Positions 22,060 through 34,109 of a stretch of 64,000 bases of DNA are shown here, piece by piece; position 1 is the stretch's first letter, and each line of letters starts with the position of its first letter. The position numbers and the translations under genes are program-made. The notes beneath the pieces are model-generated. The model was not told the origin of the DNA. It saw only the letters and a program-made list of their open reading frames with translations, and made no database searches. The stretch is taken from positions 25,167,501 through 25,231,500 of the forward strand of contig JAUIMM010000178.1 in NCBI GenBank assembly GCA_031769625.1, written 5' to 3'. The stretch comes from Taudactylus pleione. Its lineage: Eukaryota > Chordata > Amphibia > Anura > Myobatrachidae.

Positions 22060-23285
22060 AGACACAGGGGACCTGAGGGTGGAAAGATATAGGGGGGTCT
22101 GGAGTAACAGAGGGGGGCCTGGAGAGACACAGAAATTGTTTGATCAGGGAAATTCACATTTTACTTTGCATGAAAACGTCTGTTACTATATATTTTCTGG
22201 TTAATCATCAGTTATGATGATGACATTGGTTATATTTCTACGTAAACAGACATCTTCCAGACAATTTGATCTCCTAGAGTGTATCGGTCACCAAGATTTC
22301 TGTTGCCAGGCCTGCCCCCCAGTGGCTTGCAACAGCCCCTCCAGGCCCTAAGAGGAGGGAGTATCCTACCTTTCTCCACAGAACCCTGCTCCCTCAACAG
22401 AACCACCCACTCAACTGTGGGTGGGATTAGGGGTGTGTCATCTGGCTAGGGGCATGGCACCCACGGGTGGGGGGGGGGTTGGGGCATATAGAAGGGTGAG
22501 TTCCACCACCTCTCTGGGACCACTTAAAGCACTGGTGCAGACTGTCTGTCACTACTGAAATGATTGGATGCAGGCACAGGTAATGAGTGCCAATGCCCTG
22601 ACAGCGGCTGCAAATGTTATCAGTGGCGGGTAAGAGATGGGTCCAGCCCAGCGGCAAGTGCCCTGTTCTCCTGGTATCCCAATCCGCCCCTGGTAACAAT
22701 CCCACAGGAGACTACGTGTCTGCAGGTTATTGTGGACAGGATTGGCAGCACAAAAATTAGTCAAACATTCTAAAACAAAGCAGAAAAGTTGAACTTTCAT
22801 TGTTTCCTACAAAACCAACCTAACAGACTTAAATCATCACTTTCCAAAGCATGGTCTATGCTTATATGCAATATAATATATGAAAATAAAAGTAGTGTTC
22901 ATTCTAGCTCATTCTGCCTGGCACCGGACCTAGAAACGGCACCCGAAAAGGGGGCATGGCCATGAGAAAAGGGGGCATATCTTTAAGACACCCTCCGGTT
23001 TCGTCACTCTTGGGGGCGTGCCCAGCATTTATGGAGCCCAAGCGCTCCTGTCATAGTGAATAGATGCACCACCTTTTTCCCCACCCTGCTCCCGCAGGCT
23101 GTTTTAGTGGGGTGCAGCCAAGAGGGTCAGGACGCATTCTGCCCTTTAGAAATAGGGCAGGGCACAGTGCCCTGCTGAAACAACGTAGCTGGAATGCTAC
23201 AAAAGGGTACATATGCTAACACATGCATGTTTTTCAAGCAATAAGAAATACAGTATGAAAAGAGAATATTGATGGCATGAAAGAC
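22060..23285. other. No gene seen
   Basis: Unassigned DNA with a probable hAT end (TCCCAATCCGCCCCTGG near 22677) and a poly-G tract at about 22470. Frames of 60-90 codons overlap one another and lack motifs. Confidence 0.45.
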
Positions 23286-23288
23286 AAA

Positions 23289-23804
23289 GGCCCTCATTCA
23301 GAGCCGGACGCTCTGAGCAGAGCGCACGCTCTGAATGAGGGCCGTCCTCCATAATTATGGAGCGTCCTCCTGGACGCTCGTATAGCTGTGGGTCACCACC
23401 CACAGCCTATACGAGCGTGCAGGTTGATGGCTGCGAGCCGGAGCCTGCGGTTGAGTTCCTCAACCGCAGGGCCCGGAGTGATTTTGGCTCTATCAGAGCC
23501 AAAATCACTCCCACTGACATCACTAGTGATGTCAGTGGGCCGGCTTCTGACGGTAGGCGTTCCCTTGGGAACGCCCCCGTCTGGGAGGCACGCCCCCGGC
23601 ACGCCCACCAAAGGGGGCGTGCTATCAATCAACATCGACAGCACGCCCCCTTTGATCAGACACAACGAGCGAAGGAAAGTCTTTCGCTCGTCGCGTCTGG
23701 CGCATGCGCACGACGGAGCTCCCTCCGTCGTGCGCATGCGCAGTGCACACCATCGACCCACTTGCAAGCGGACAGCCGCTTGCGAGTGGGTCTGAATCAG
23801 GCCC
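23289..23804. mobile_element. GGGCCTGATTCAG-type MITE made of about ten consecutive hairpins, 516 bp
   Basis: Ends GGCCCTCATTCAGAGCC and GGGTCTGAATCAGGCCC. Between them lie successive near-perfect inverted repeats, each closed before the next starts: about 23289-23342, 23380-23417, 23446-23470, 23482-23508, 23513-23540, 23556-23580, 23608-23652, 23669-23691, 23700-23742 and 23757-23794. One example is CACTGACATCACTAGTGATG with its complement. The elements at 25190-25695 and 28392-28989 are relatives. Overlapping frames on both strands here are by-products of the palindromes. Confidence 0.85.
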
Positions 23805-24064
23805 AAAATGCCATATCCTGTGCCTGTTTAGTTTAATGCTAAATTAATCTCAGGATAAACCAGTTATTTTTTAATCACAAATTCCTCTGGCCATCCAGTC
23901 AGCTCCAAATGGTGACCGTATTTAGCATTGATAGCATTTGTACTTTATTCATGCAGCATTGGCTTGCACACATTGTAAATAAAGAAACACGAGGCTGAGA
24001 ATTAACAGGATTTTTTAAGTCTCATACATGGGACCCTGTAGGTTTCACATGGGAAATTTAAACT

Positions 24065-24295
24065 TAAGCTGGGTACACACTAGAGCGATGTCTGACCGAT
24101 ATTCTGTTTTGTAACGACATATCGCCTACATCGCTCAGTGTGTACACATTTTTGCGCGCTCCCTAATGAATGACTTAACAGTAATCGTCACATCGTTCAT
24201 TAAAATTCCTCCAGTGTGGACTCAAGATCACTGTTGACGGGCATTCGTTCTGATGTCGGAATGAATGCCCGTTGCTCCAGTGTGTACCTCGCTTA
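24065..24295. mobile_element. MITE with GGGTACACAC ends
   Basis: Ends TAAGCTGGGTACACACTAGA and CCAGTGTGTACCTCGCTTA form an imperfect inverted repeat of about 25 bp. The interior has further dyads (AATGCCCGTTG and GACGGGCATTC). Non-coding. Confidence 0.75.
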
Positions 24296-24599
24296 TGTAT
24301 ACTTATCTTTCAAAGATATACTGTAACCATAACACATCATTTGCAATAAAGACCATGTACACCAAAATATATTGGATACATTCCCCAGTGATCATTACTG
24401 CTGTCTGACCAGCTTACCTACTAATGACTCCCTTCCTTGTGGTATAGAAAGCAATTGCCATAGTATCTTGCAGCATACGAACTCTAAGGACAATTAAGAT
24501 GTCTCTTTTTGTTTAATCTTCCCTATTTTTGTTTCCAGTAAGTATTTATTTGAATGTAAATGTAAGAATTTTATGGAACAGTTTTCAAGGAGCTCCATT

Positions 24600-25185
24600 T
24601 TCTTATTTGTCCTGGGTGCCGTCAACTCTGGTTACACCTCTGGTGCTGGGAAAATGTTTGTAGCAATAGGTGCTGGGTGCTTAATAGGTGCTAGGTGCAT
24701 ATTTAGTAATAGGTGCTGGGAAACTTATTGGGTGCTGTGGGTAAATGTAATAATAGGTGCTATGTTTGAATTTAGTAATGGGTGCTGGGAAACTTATTGG
24801 GTGCTGGGGGTAAATGTATTATTGGGTGCTGTGGGTAAATGTAATAATAGGTGCTATGTGTGAATTTAGTAATGGGTGCTGGGAAACTTATTGGGTGCTG
24901 GAGGTAAATGTATTAATGGGTGCTGGGGGTAAATGTACTAATGGGTGCTGGGTGTAAATGTATTAATGTGTTTTATTTTTTCTTGTAAGGGGAAAATGTG
25001 TTTTATTTTTTTCTTGTGAGGGTCAATGTATTTGGGTTTTTTTTCTTGAGGGGCTAATGTGCTTTTTTCCCATGTGGGAGCCCATGTGTATGTTGTTTTT
25101 TCCTGTGATTGCTAATGTGTTATGTTTTTTCCTGTTGGGGGCCAATGTTTGTCTTTTCCTACTGGGGCCAATGTGTGTTTTATTT
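24600..25185. repeat. Two adjoining degenerate tandem repeats
   Basis: Up to about 24970: units around 'GGGTGCTGGGGGTAAATGTATTAAT'. From there to 25185: units around 'GGGGCTAATGTGTTTTATTTTTTCTTGT'. The second overlaps the left boundary of the next element. Confidence 0.85.
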
Positions 25186-25189
25186 TTTT

Positions 25190-25695
25190 TCCGCTCGCTC
25201 TGAATCAGGGCCGTTTTTTTTTAGAACGGCCTCCTGGCCGCTCGCATAGCTGTGGGTGACCACCCACAGCTACAGCGAGCGGCAATTATGATTGTCGCAA
25301 TGGTCAGGACCATCGCGACCATCGGGCTTGCGATGAGACCCTTGCGGTAGGGTCTCGTGGCCGCAAGCCCCAGAGAGATTTCTAACAGAGCCGGAATCTC
25401 TCCACTGACATCACGTGATGTCAGTGGGGCCGCCCCCAAACGACAGGCGTTCTCATGGGAACGCCTCCATTTGGGCAGCCACCCCCCCAGCCCGCCCACC
25501 AAAGGGGGCGAGCTGTCACTCAACATCGACAGCTCGCCCCCTTTGTTGCGAGACCCAGAGCGTCGGAGTGCCCGTCGCTAGCCAGGTCTCGCGCATGCGC
25601 ACGACGGAGCCGGCTCTGTCGTGCGCATGCGCTGTGGGCTACCATTGACCCGGTTGCGAGCGCTCAGTGCTTGCGACCGCGTCTGAATCAGGCCC
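25190..25695. mobile_element. Serial-hairpin MITE, second copy, left end truncated
   Basis: It has the same order of hairpins as 23289-23804, including CACTGACATCACGTGATGTC, the GGGGGCGAGCTGTC pair around CAACATCGACAG, and the pair around CGCATGCGCACGACGGAGC. The right end CGTCTGAATCAGGCCCC is intact. The left end starts inside the TCTGAATCAGGGCC hairpin directly after a T-rich minisatellite. Confidence 0.8.
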
Positions 25696-25754
25696 CGAGT
25701 CATAGTACAGATTCTGGCGAATGCATGAAGAAATATATTAAAAATGTGTTTGGC

Positions 25755-26145
25755 GTACTGTACCTGGGTGGTTACAGAGGGTTGGCTAATCAGATGCAGA
25801 TGTAGGTGAGTGAGGGTGTTATTAGAGTGACACAGGCTGATAGTGGTTGTGTACTGTACCTGGGTGGTTACAGATGGTTGGCTAATCAGATGCAGATGTA
25901 GGTTAGTGAGGGTGTTATTAGAGTGACACAGGCTGATAGTGGTTGTGTACTGTACCTGGGTGGTTACAGAGGGTTGGCTAATCAGATGTAGGTGAGTGAG
26001 GGTGTTATTAGAGTGACACAGGCTGATAGTGGTTGTGTACTGTACCTGGGGGGTTACAGAGGGTTGGCTAATCAGATGCAGATGTAGGTGAGTGAGGGTG
26101 TTATTAGAGTGACACAGGCATGTTGCTGATAGTGGTTGTGTACAG
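25755..26145. repeat. 96-bp tandem repeat, four copies
   Basis: Copies start at 25755, 25851, 25947 and 26037 (GTACTGTACCTGGGTGG). The third is 90 bp because of a 6-bp deletion. Divergence is only a few bases per copy. Confidence 0.95.
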
Positions 26146-26149
26146 AGAC

Positions 26150-27110
26150 ATGAATGACGCTGTAATTTACGTCAACAGTGCGACTGATGGGGGGTCTAAC
26201 ACGCAGAAAGCATGATTGCAGCATCTGTAGACATTAAAAGTAGTCGTCTCAGTCTTGCACATTCAGACGCACGGATGTACACCAGGGAAGGGCTCTGTAG
26301 CAGCATTAGCATTAATTCGCCTGCGCAATTGCAGCAAAAGACGCAAAGAAAGCCACCACTGCATCCAACTCAGAGTATCCCACCACCTCCCTCTTGACAA
26401 ACCCCGCCCCCTCAACAGACCCCTCCCCCATTGGGGCTGCTTCCACAAATTTCCCGAGCTGGTTTTCCATCCCAATCCTCCCCTGCATACAGTTAAATGT
26501 CATTGCATTCATGCCTCAGAAACAATATTGCATTGAGCGAATATACACACCTATACTGGACTGTGCAATCACTCAATGCAATGGAGAGTACCTACTACTT
26601 AATTGTGTGTATGCATCGACAACCATTGAAACCATACGCACAATAGTGGGTGACCTGACCCTCCCGCAGACTTTGCTACATCTCCTGCACACAGTGACAG
26701 CTCAGGCTGCGTAGGGTATCTCATTGCCTAATTTATGCACGTCTCTTCAACGGCATTGAAATGCGCTGACACGCCCCGTCACTACCCACAAATGGTACTT
26801 CCTGTCAATTACTGGGTGATAGGTCTGCGTGCTGTCTGCGCTTGCATTCCCTTTCGCAGCACCTGGTTTGTGCACATGCACTGTGTCTTTAACGCATGCG
26901 CAGAGCACAATCATCAACCGAATGCGTGCAAACGCATCATTGCATTGCTTGCTGAATCAGTCCCACTGTTCACTGTATTTTTCACACAAAATACAGTGAC
27001 AGTGCCTCCACGCATGCGCCGAAGCTGGCTAGCGCTACAAACCCATACCCGCCCCACCTCAACCTCAGCAGGTGCCCCCCCTGTGACCCCACTTGGCCAC
27101 CCCCCTTTTC
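26150..27110. other. Old MITE-like sequence, no gene seen
   Basis: Ends near 26967 with GCTGAATCAGTCCC, a GGGCCTGATTCAG-type terminus, and contains many short dyads (CATTGCATTC/AATGCAATG). It is probably an old, diverged member of that family. Frames are short and overlapping. Confidence 0.5.
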
Positions 27111-27472
27111 CTCATACTTGCCTACTCTCCCGGGAGTCGCGGGAGGCTCATGATTTTTCGGGTAACCCCCCGCACCCCCGGCATAGTAGGCAGATCTCCC
27201 GCATCCCGCCCACTTCCTAGTGAAGTGGGCAAGATGGGGAGATTCTCTGTGAAATTTGCGGGTCCGTAGGGAGGGGATGGGGCTATATGACGCAAATCGC
27301 GTAATTTAGCCCCACCCCCTCCACGCGGATCCGCAAATGGCGGGGGTTTCCTGTTAAGGGGGCGGAGCCGAATGTCAGCAATAGACTGGCCCCGCCCCCG
27401 AAGCAGAGAGAAGATGGTCCTGCCCAGCTGCTCCCGGAATGGAGTGAACCAAAGTTGGTAAGTATGCTTTTC
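27111..27472. mobile_element. MITE with CATACTTGCCTA ends
   Basis: Left CATACTTGCCTACTCTCCCG; right GTTGGTAAGTATGC, complementary at the outermost bases. It contains CCCGGGAGTCGCGGGAGGCTC. A related sequence occupies about 48800-49185. Confidence 0.65.
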
Positions 27473-27489
27473 CTTCAACTGACACTTAC

Positions 27490-28107
27490 CTTGGTGATCA
27501 GTGAGCTCTCTCCTCCGGGCAGCTAGTCACAGGGCTCCTTGTCTGTGACCCCGGTCAGTTGTGCTGTAAAGTAAGATGCCAGGTTACAGCACAACTGACC
27601 AGGGACACAGTGCAGGAGCCCCGGTGACCAGCTGACTGGCGGAGAAAGATCACCGATCAGAGGACCCCCGGCTGCAGGTAAGTGTCTGAGGTATTTTTTT
27701 AACACTATTATTTTTAATAGTAATCAGCTTGTGGTCTTTTTAGACCACAAAGCTGATCACAGGGGGCCGGCTCCCGGCGATGTTCTGCCTGCCAGAGCGG
27801 AGCAGGAGCCGGGGAACCTGGGGGACCCAGCATAACACCAGATGCAATTTTATAGCAGGTCTCCAACACATATTTTTTCACAATTCCCCCATAGTAAATT
27901 TCAGGTGGATTGCATTTCCCAGTTCAAGTATGGGGAATGCGATTTGCTTGCTAAAGAAATTAGAATAAAAGGGCTTGTCGGAGTTTTTAATGAAAACTAC
28001 TCTAATTGCCCTTTAATACATTTCAGCGAAAATAAATAATGTGAAAAGGGTGTGAAAACACCTTTTTTGCACATTATTTTAGTAAAAAAAAGATTGATAA
28101 ATAGAGC
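27490..28107. mobile_element. GGCTCTATTTAT-type hairpin MITE
   Basis: A chain of dyads (AGCTTGTGGTCTTTTTAGAC, GTGAAAAGGGTGTGAAAACA, TTTTTGCACATTATTTTAG) ending GATAAATAGAGCC at 28107. It is an inverse, diverged relative of 56037-56954. The left limit is uncertain. Confidence 0.6.
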
Positions 28108-28391
28108 CTGATTCAGCAAGGATCGCAATTGCAAAGCTACACGCAGGCTATAGATATATGATATATACACGCAGGCAGCTTTGCAATTGCGATCCTTGCA
28201 ATAATGCAGATGCAGCAGGAGGTATTTGAAACTCTCAAATGCATTGCGATCTCAGCACTGTGACGGAGGTTGCAGGCTGGGATCACCATCGCGACCATCG
28301 GTGGTCGATGGTCCCAACGGTGGACGGTGCCGAGCGGCCGGGCAGCTGAGTAAGCCTCAGCTTACTCCGGCTTGTGAGCCCAGCAGACTGT

Positions 28392-28989
28392 GGGCCTGAT
28401 TCAGAGCCAGACGCTATTTGTGGACGCTCGTTCAGAAAAAGGGGCTGGCTATTTAAATTGAGCGCTCGCTCTTTGCGGTCTGTTGACGCCTCTATGTCTG
28501 AACGAGCATCCGAAACACGCGCTCGCTATTTTGTAAAGACGCCCCTTGGCCACGCGCATCATACGTCATGTCCGCTATTTATTAGATTAATCGAGTACAT
28601 CGAACAGCGTATGAACTGCTCGCTATTCTTGTGGTTGGTTTTTTCAACCGCTATTTTGCGAGCAGTTCTGAGTTAAAAAAAAACAAGTGACGTGGTCAAT
28701 GACGCTGCTGTAATAATTATGCACTCCCTTTAAACGCCCGTTTTGACCTTTAAGCACGCCTGCGTCCTGATCTCCACTCCCCGTTTTCAAGCACCTTCCC
28801 CTGTTACCACCAACATACGCCTCATTCTGTCACTCAAAATAGCAGGCCCTCGCTATATAGCGAACAAACGATTTTCGGCTGCACTGACTGGTTCGCGCAT
28901 GCGTACTAAAAACCGTACGCATGCGCAGATGTGCGATCATCGCTCGGAACGAGCGTACTGCCGCTTACGAGTGGCTCTGAATGAGGGCC
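28392..28989. mobile_element. GGGCCTGATTCAG-type MITE, 598 bp
   Basis: Ends GGGCCTGATTCAGAGCC and GGCTCTGAATGAGGGCC. Internal dyads are present but weaker than in 23289-23804. Confidence 0.75.
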
Positions 28990-29148
28990 TAATTCTTTTT
29001 CCAAACAACGCTCCAAAATTGTCGGTTTCTTTTATGATTGAATTAGGTCAAGAACATAATTTTCAACTCATCCATCACTATTTTATTTGCAAAATAATTT
29101 TTTTAAAACACAGTTTACCATAAAAATAGCGACTTTTATGTTATACTG

Positions 29149-29385
29149 TAGTGATGGCCATTGACAACTGTACCATCGACGGTTCAACCATCGTTAGAAG
29201 CCATCAATTGTTTAGCGATTGGTTGAGGAGATCTGTGTAGACCACATCTGCCGATGTTTCCTAAACATCGATTGAGGGTTGCCATCGATGTTGCAACATT
29301 GATGGCCACCAGCAATGGCAAACCACTTGTTTTCAGTCAGACCATCGATGGTTTACAAACCATCGATATTCAGTTGCCATCCCTA
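29149..29385. mobile_element. hAT-like miniature element
   Basis: Begins TAGTGATGGCCATTGACAAC and ends CAGTTGCCATCCCTA, with several ACCATCGATGGT dyads between. The TAGGGATGGC-type end is hAT-like. The exact target duplication is unclear. Confidence 0.6.
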
Positions 29386-29399
29386 ATCAGAGGCTCTGC

Positions 29400-29772
29400 G
29401 ATATACATATATTTATATATATATACACACATACATATATATACGATATATACGCATATATATATATATTTATATATACATATATACATACACATATATA
29501 TACACATACATATATATACGCATATATAAACACATTTATGCATATATATATATATATATACGCATATATATATACACATACATATATATACGCATATATA
29601 TATATATATTTCTATATACATACATACATATATACATATATATAATTATATATACATATACGCATATATAAACACATTTATGCATATATATACGCATATA
29701 TATATACACATATATATATATATATATATATGCGTGTGTGTATGTATATATATATATATATATATATGTGTG

Positions 29773-29803
<31 letters not shown>

Positions 29804-29823
29804 GCAAAAATTTATTTATATGC

Positions 29824-29855
<32 letters not shown>

Positions 29856-29865
29856 TATTGTGGCC
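29400..29865. repeat. TA/TACACA/CGCATA microsatellite
   Basis: Alternating TA with CATA and CGCATA interruptions, self-complementary over about 460 bp. All frames across it are low-complexity. Confidence 0.95.
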
Positions 29866-29929
29866 CTTATCAAAACTGGCATCATGGGGGACGAGAAGGA
29901 GGAGCTGAGGCCGGAGTGGGAGTGTGCGG

Positions 29930-30530
29930 GGGGGCTGCCTGGGTACATAGAAGCAGCAGCCAGAGTCGCGGCTGCTGCTTCCTGTACATTGTAGTTCCGG
30001 AGCCACAGCGGGAGCGTGTCCCGCTGGTGGCCCGGATACATAGCAGCAGCGGCGGCTACCAGAGCCGCTGCTACTGCTCCTCCACCACACAGTGATCACC
30101 TAGTGATCACTGTAGTACCGGAGCCGCAGCGGGAGGATCTCCCGCTGGCGGACCGGGTACAGAGCAGCAGCGGCGGCTACCAGAGCTGCGGCTGCTGGGT
30201 CGGCTGCCCGATCACTGCTGGGCACAGTGATCGGTCACAGCATAGCTGCGGCTACATGAGCCGTGGCTGCTGCTTCAATGGCAGTGCACTGGGAGGGGGT
30301 TGCCGACAGTGCCTGATCACTGTGGCCGGCAGTGATTGGTACACGCTGGCAAGGCAGCCATGCTTGCAGAGGGACCAGAAGGTCCCTCTGATGTAGGCGG
30401 CTGCAGGAAGATTAGCTTCCCACAGCTGCCTAGTGGGCATTTCTGACTGGTCGTATCAGATACGACCATGTCAGGGAAAGCCCAGCCTGGTGCGGTCGTA
30501 TCTGATACGACCGTGCCAGGCAAGTGGTTA
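29930..30530. repeat. GC-rich imperfectly duplicated dyad element
   Basis: Two diverged copies of a block with 'GGAGCC.CAGCGGGAG.GT.TCCCGCTGG' (29998 and 30118). Then follow CCGATCACTGCTGGGCACAGTGATCGG and two 17-bp palindromes (GTCGTATCAGATACGAC at about 30449, GTCGTATCTGATACGAC at about 30495). It ends AAGTGGTTAA. Confidence 0.7.
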
Positions 30531-31140
30531 AATGCCTCTGCATGTCAATCAGGCAGAGGCATTCAAGGGCTTGCGTGCGTCTTAGCAGGAGTCATTCTGC
30601 ACACTTGCAGAATGGGTCCTGCGCACGTGCAGATTCCAGATAATTGGGAATCTGCGTTCAGCAGTGCACATGCGTGACTGCTAAATCAGGCTCAGAGTCA
30701 CTTTAACAGATGATCTAAATAGACAGGTTTATCATTGGACAATCCACAAAAGAAGAACTATACCCCTCATGTAATTAATAAACTGGGGAGCTGCCAAAAG
30801 CTCAAACATAATTTGAGAACAGATACTAATGAGTTTATTCCATGCACTGAGAAGAGGGTGGTACTGTCGCCCATAACAAAATATTGTATCTACGCCCTAT
30901 CAACACACCCTGACACTTAGAGGCTGTGCAGCTTCTTCAGAAGGCCCTAGTATTCACAGCAGGGTGTGGCTACGACCCACACATGGTGCTGACTAGAGCT
31001 GGGTTAAAACTATGGACACTTAAAACAGGGGGACCTCAAGTGGTATATCTGTCATGGATGCAGAGTGTGCGGTGCCTTCTAGGACTAACCACTGTGCCTT
31101 CTGCATTGTGCACGGTGTGCCAGCTTCCAATGCTTCTTTC
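30531..31140. other. No gene seen
   Basis: Unassigned DNA with a few dyads (CAGGCAGAGGCATT; AGATTCCAGATAATTGGGAATCT). Confidence 0.4.
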
Positions 31141-31147
31141 GTGAGCT

Positions 31148-31302
31148 ATTTACTAAGCTGTGTTAGGAGATGAACCGAATGGTGATAAGGTACAAGCCAA
31201 TCAGCTCCTAACTGACATTTTTCAAACACAGCCTGTGACATGGCAGTTAGGAGCTGATTGGCTGGTACCTCATCACCGTTCACTTTTATCTCCTAACAGA
31301 TG
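31148..31302. mobile_element. Palindromic MITE (CCAATCAGCTCCTAACTG family)
   Basis: Arms ACTAAGCTGTGTTAGGAGATGA and the complement around 31290, with a second arm pair CCAATCAGCTCCTAACTG / CAGTTAGGAGCTGATTGG. The family occurs again in the kinesin introns and at 51501-51837. Confidence 0.8.
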
Positions 31303-31674
31303 AAGGACAAGGGAGAAAAAGACAACAGTATATCATGGATGTTGGTTCCAGGGGAGGAAGCAGCCATCATGCCGAGACTGAGGAAAGGGGGCCGGTGACA
31401 AGTACAGGGGTGTTGGCCATGGCTTATGCAAACTGTGGCTGCCACCAGTGTTCAGTAAAATAAGGACATCAGAGACATCCTTATTATTGTGATGGTAGCC
31501 TCAGTGCCATCCCCTCAGATGCTGGTGCCCTAGGCAGCTGCCTAATGGTAGTGCTGGCCCTGTACACAGTCCATATTAATGATAATTCAGTCCATGTAGT
31601 CACCAGGAACCAGTGCCTCTTTGATGTTACTTGTTACTGGTAAAGTAACTGCCTTGTCATGAATATACAGTGGT

Positions 31675-31835
31675 TAGCTCTGCTGCCTCCCAGTGCTGGG
31701 GTCATGGGTTATATTTTGACAAGGGCTCTATATGTGTGTGGTTTATATGTTCTCCCTATATTTGTGTAGTTTCCTTCAGGTGCGCTCGTCTTCCTCCCAC
31801 AGTCCAAAAACCTACTATATATTAGTGTGTTTGTT
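31675..31835 (+). mobile_element. SINE-like fragment (V-SINE/L2-type core)
   Basis: Contains 'GTGGTTAGCTCTGCTGCCTC', 'GGTCATGGGTTATATTTTGAC', 'TATGTTCTCCCTATATTTGTG' and 'TTCCTCCCACAGTCCAAAAAC', the order found in tRNA-headed vertebrate SINEs with a conserved core. It is diverged, with no clear target duplication. Confidence 0.6.
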
Positions 31836-31839
31836 GTGT

Positions 31840-32530
31840 TGGAAATGTAGACCGTACGATCCCCAGGACTGAAGCAAGTCTTGCTTTAAGGGAAACGCAT
31901 CTTGCTAAGGGTGAAGACCTCAAGCTCTAAAGGTCTTATCTCTCTACGGGTACTGACCTAACATAAACCTTATGAAAAGAATACAGTAAAATAAGGATAC
32001 AAAAAAATTCAATTGTGAAATGTAATGAATTGAAACCAGTAAAATCACAAATGATGTTTATGTAATTGGTAAGATGTTTATTTAATAGGGGGCCGATGGT
32101 GTTATTGGACAATGCAGCAAGGTGACAGCCTTGGCCCAAGCGGATCTTTTCATCACCTTCTAGGGGCACATTCCAGATGGATGACAGAACGTGCGCTACA
32201 ACGAGCTGTAGTCTTGATCTAAAGGGAGTTCAATTAAAGTTTCAGATAATCAATTCATAGGAAGAATTAATCATTTATGTTTTAACAATACACTAGTGAG
32301 AATACTCTAAAAATAAGAGCAATGACAGGGAAATTGTATCCAGAATACAATTCCCCAAAGAATTCTTACGGAAAAATAAAATGTAATTACAAAGATTAAG
32401 CAATCAGAGTTTTAGTTATGTAAAAAAAAGTGTTTTTTTTAACCCCCAACTCTTAAATTGTAATCCAATGGGATTGTGTTATACAGTATAAGGAATCCAC
32501 AGGAAATATTTTTAATATGTCATTCAATCC
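31840..32530. other. No gene seen
   Basis: AT-rich unassigned DNA. The 77-codon minus frame at 31936-32169 has no motif. Confidence 0.4.
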
Positions 32531-32532
32531 TA

Positions 32533-32790
32533 CACTAGCCACTATACATTAATGATGGCTATACACTAGCCACTATACACTAATGATGGCTAAACACTAG
32601 CCACTATACATTAATGATGGCTATACACTAGCCACTATACACTAATGATGGCTAAACACTAGCCACTATACACTAATGATGGCTAAACACTAGCCACTAT
32701 ACACTAATGATGGCTAAACACTAGCCACTATACACTAATGATGGCTATACATTAGCCACTATACACTATTGATTGCTATACACTAGCCAT
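32533..32790. repeat. 31-bp tandem repeat, about eight copies
   Basis: Unit 'CTAAACACTAGCCACTATACACTAATGATGG' with A/T variation at the fourth base. No spacers, so it is not a CRISPR array. Confidence 0.95.
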
Positions 32791-32799
32791 CAGATTATG

Positions 32800-33540
32800 G
32801 AATGGTTTTATACAACAGATACATAATTGAGTCTCTGCTTTATATGCTAGCCACCAGAATGGGGTTGCTTAGTATACAGGTCACCAGATTGGATTCCTTA
32901 TACATGCAGATTATCTCCACCTTGGGATAACTTGTTTGAACACAGGATTTTTTTTTCCAAACTGAGAAAAATGTTTTGCTTTGCTGAGATGACAAGAGAA
33001 CAGGACATCACTACATCTGGAGGTTCTCATGAGTATTTGGGACACTATCCCTAATAAGCAGATCTATATAAATATATTTTTCAATACACATGTTAATATA
33101 GTTAGAGTTAAGGAGAAATTAAGATTCGAAAATATTATATATGTGACTGAAATTTTTTAAATCAAAGGCCCGTGTCTGGGCTTCATGCAGCCAGTGAGAG
33201 CTATGAGGGACGTGGGGCCTCCCTTCAACTCTTGCTGCATAGAGTTTTATCAGTAGGTCTGTTTTTTTTTTTTACCAGAAAGGATTCCATCCTGCCTAGT
33301 ATTGACCAGAATTAACTCTTTTTAGTAGCCAAAAAGAGAGAGGGCCCTGCTCGTGAAAGCTTATATTCAAAAGGGAAAAATTTAAGTGGAGGAACAAGGA
33401 GGTGATATGAAGAGGGTAAGTATATGGGGAGGAGGTGGGAAGGGTTACAAGGACAGTATTAATTATATAGCAATAAAGGAGCATATTATACTACAAGGAT
33501 AGCTTAATTATCAAAAATTATAATGAATGACTAGATATAT
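32800..33540. other. No gene seen
   Basis: AT-rich sequence downstream of the kinesin gene. I found no polyadenylation signal or exon that I could defend. Confidence 0.4.
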
Positions 33541-34045
33541 TATATATTATTGGAATTTATCCGTTTTTATAGGTTGATCTGGAGGATCTTTATGCTTATG
33601 TTCACATTTCTTCGTTTTATTATTTTTATTTAATTTACAATTACAATGAACTATCACATGTTTTGGATAGCCAACAAAATAAATCTGAACTAATCCGAAC
33701 TTGCGATAATTGTGGCGAAAACAAGAGTAAAACCGAACCCGCACATCACTGATGGTAATGCCAATCCATCTTTTCTTGTTTTTGTTTATTTATTATTATT
33801 ATTTTTTATGGTTGTGACTAAAGGCGCTCTTTGTTTATATAATTCTATCTTATGCCTGTACCCCACACCCTTATTGTTTTACTTTTTCCCCCTTTTTTTT
33901 GTACCCCCATGTTCTTTTTTTCTGAAAAATGAATAAAATAAAACGATAAAAAAATAAAATAATTATATTGGTATGACAAAGAGATGTATAAATACTAGGA
34001 CATTAGGAAAAAATAAATAGCCACAATAACACTGAAAGCACTTAC

Positions 34046-34109
34046 CTCAGGTATTGCCAGGTGTTTTCTTGGCATAGGGACCACGGGGGGCAAATTATGC
34101 AGCGCACCC
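34046..34109 (-). pseudogene. kif19-like: Kinesin exon 19: type-B exon reduced to one repeat
   Basis: 64 bases, phase 2 to phase 0: GALHNLPP, then [13 protein letters not shown], with acceptor TTTTTAG and donor GTAAGT kept. It is the left counterpart of exon 12 and lies beyond the stop in exon 18. I could not find an exon after it. Confidence 0.5.

Noticed and set aside
19272..22157. Very long minus-strand ORFs (up to 555 codons) rich in Ser, Pro, His and Gln
   Set aside because: They are translations of a 31-bp minisatellite that lacks stops in all minus frames. Three overlapping frames are equally open and give the same periodic peptide, and there is no domain or splice pattern.
23357..23836. 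Four overlapping ORFs on both strands of 73-159 codons
   Set aside because: They lie within a serial-hairpin MITE. The palindromes make the two strands mirror each other, and none resembles a known protein.
29254..30095. ORFs rich in Ile and Tyr (YIYIYIY)
   Set aside because: Translation of TA microsatellite.
32533..32790. Possible CRISPR-like array
   Set aside because: The 31-bp units are head to tail with no unique spacers, in a vertebrate sequence; it is a plain tandem repeat.
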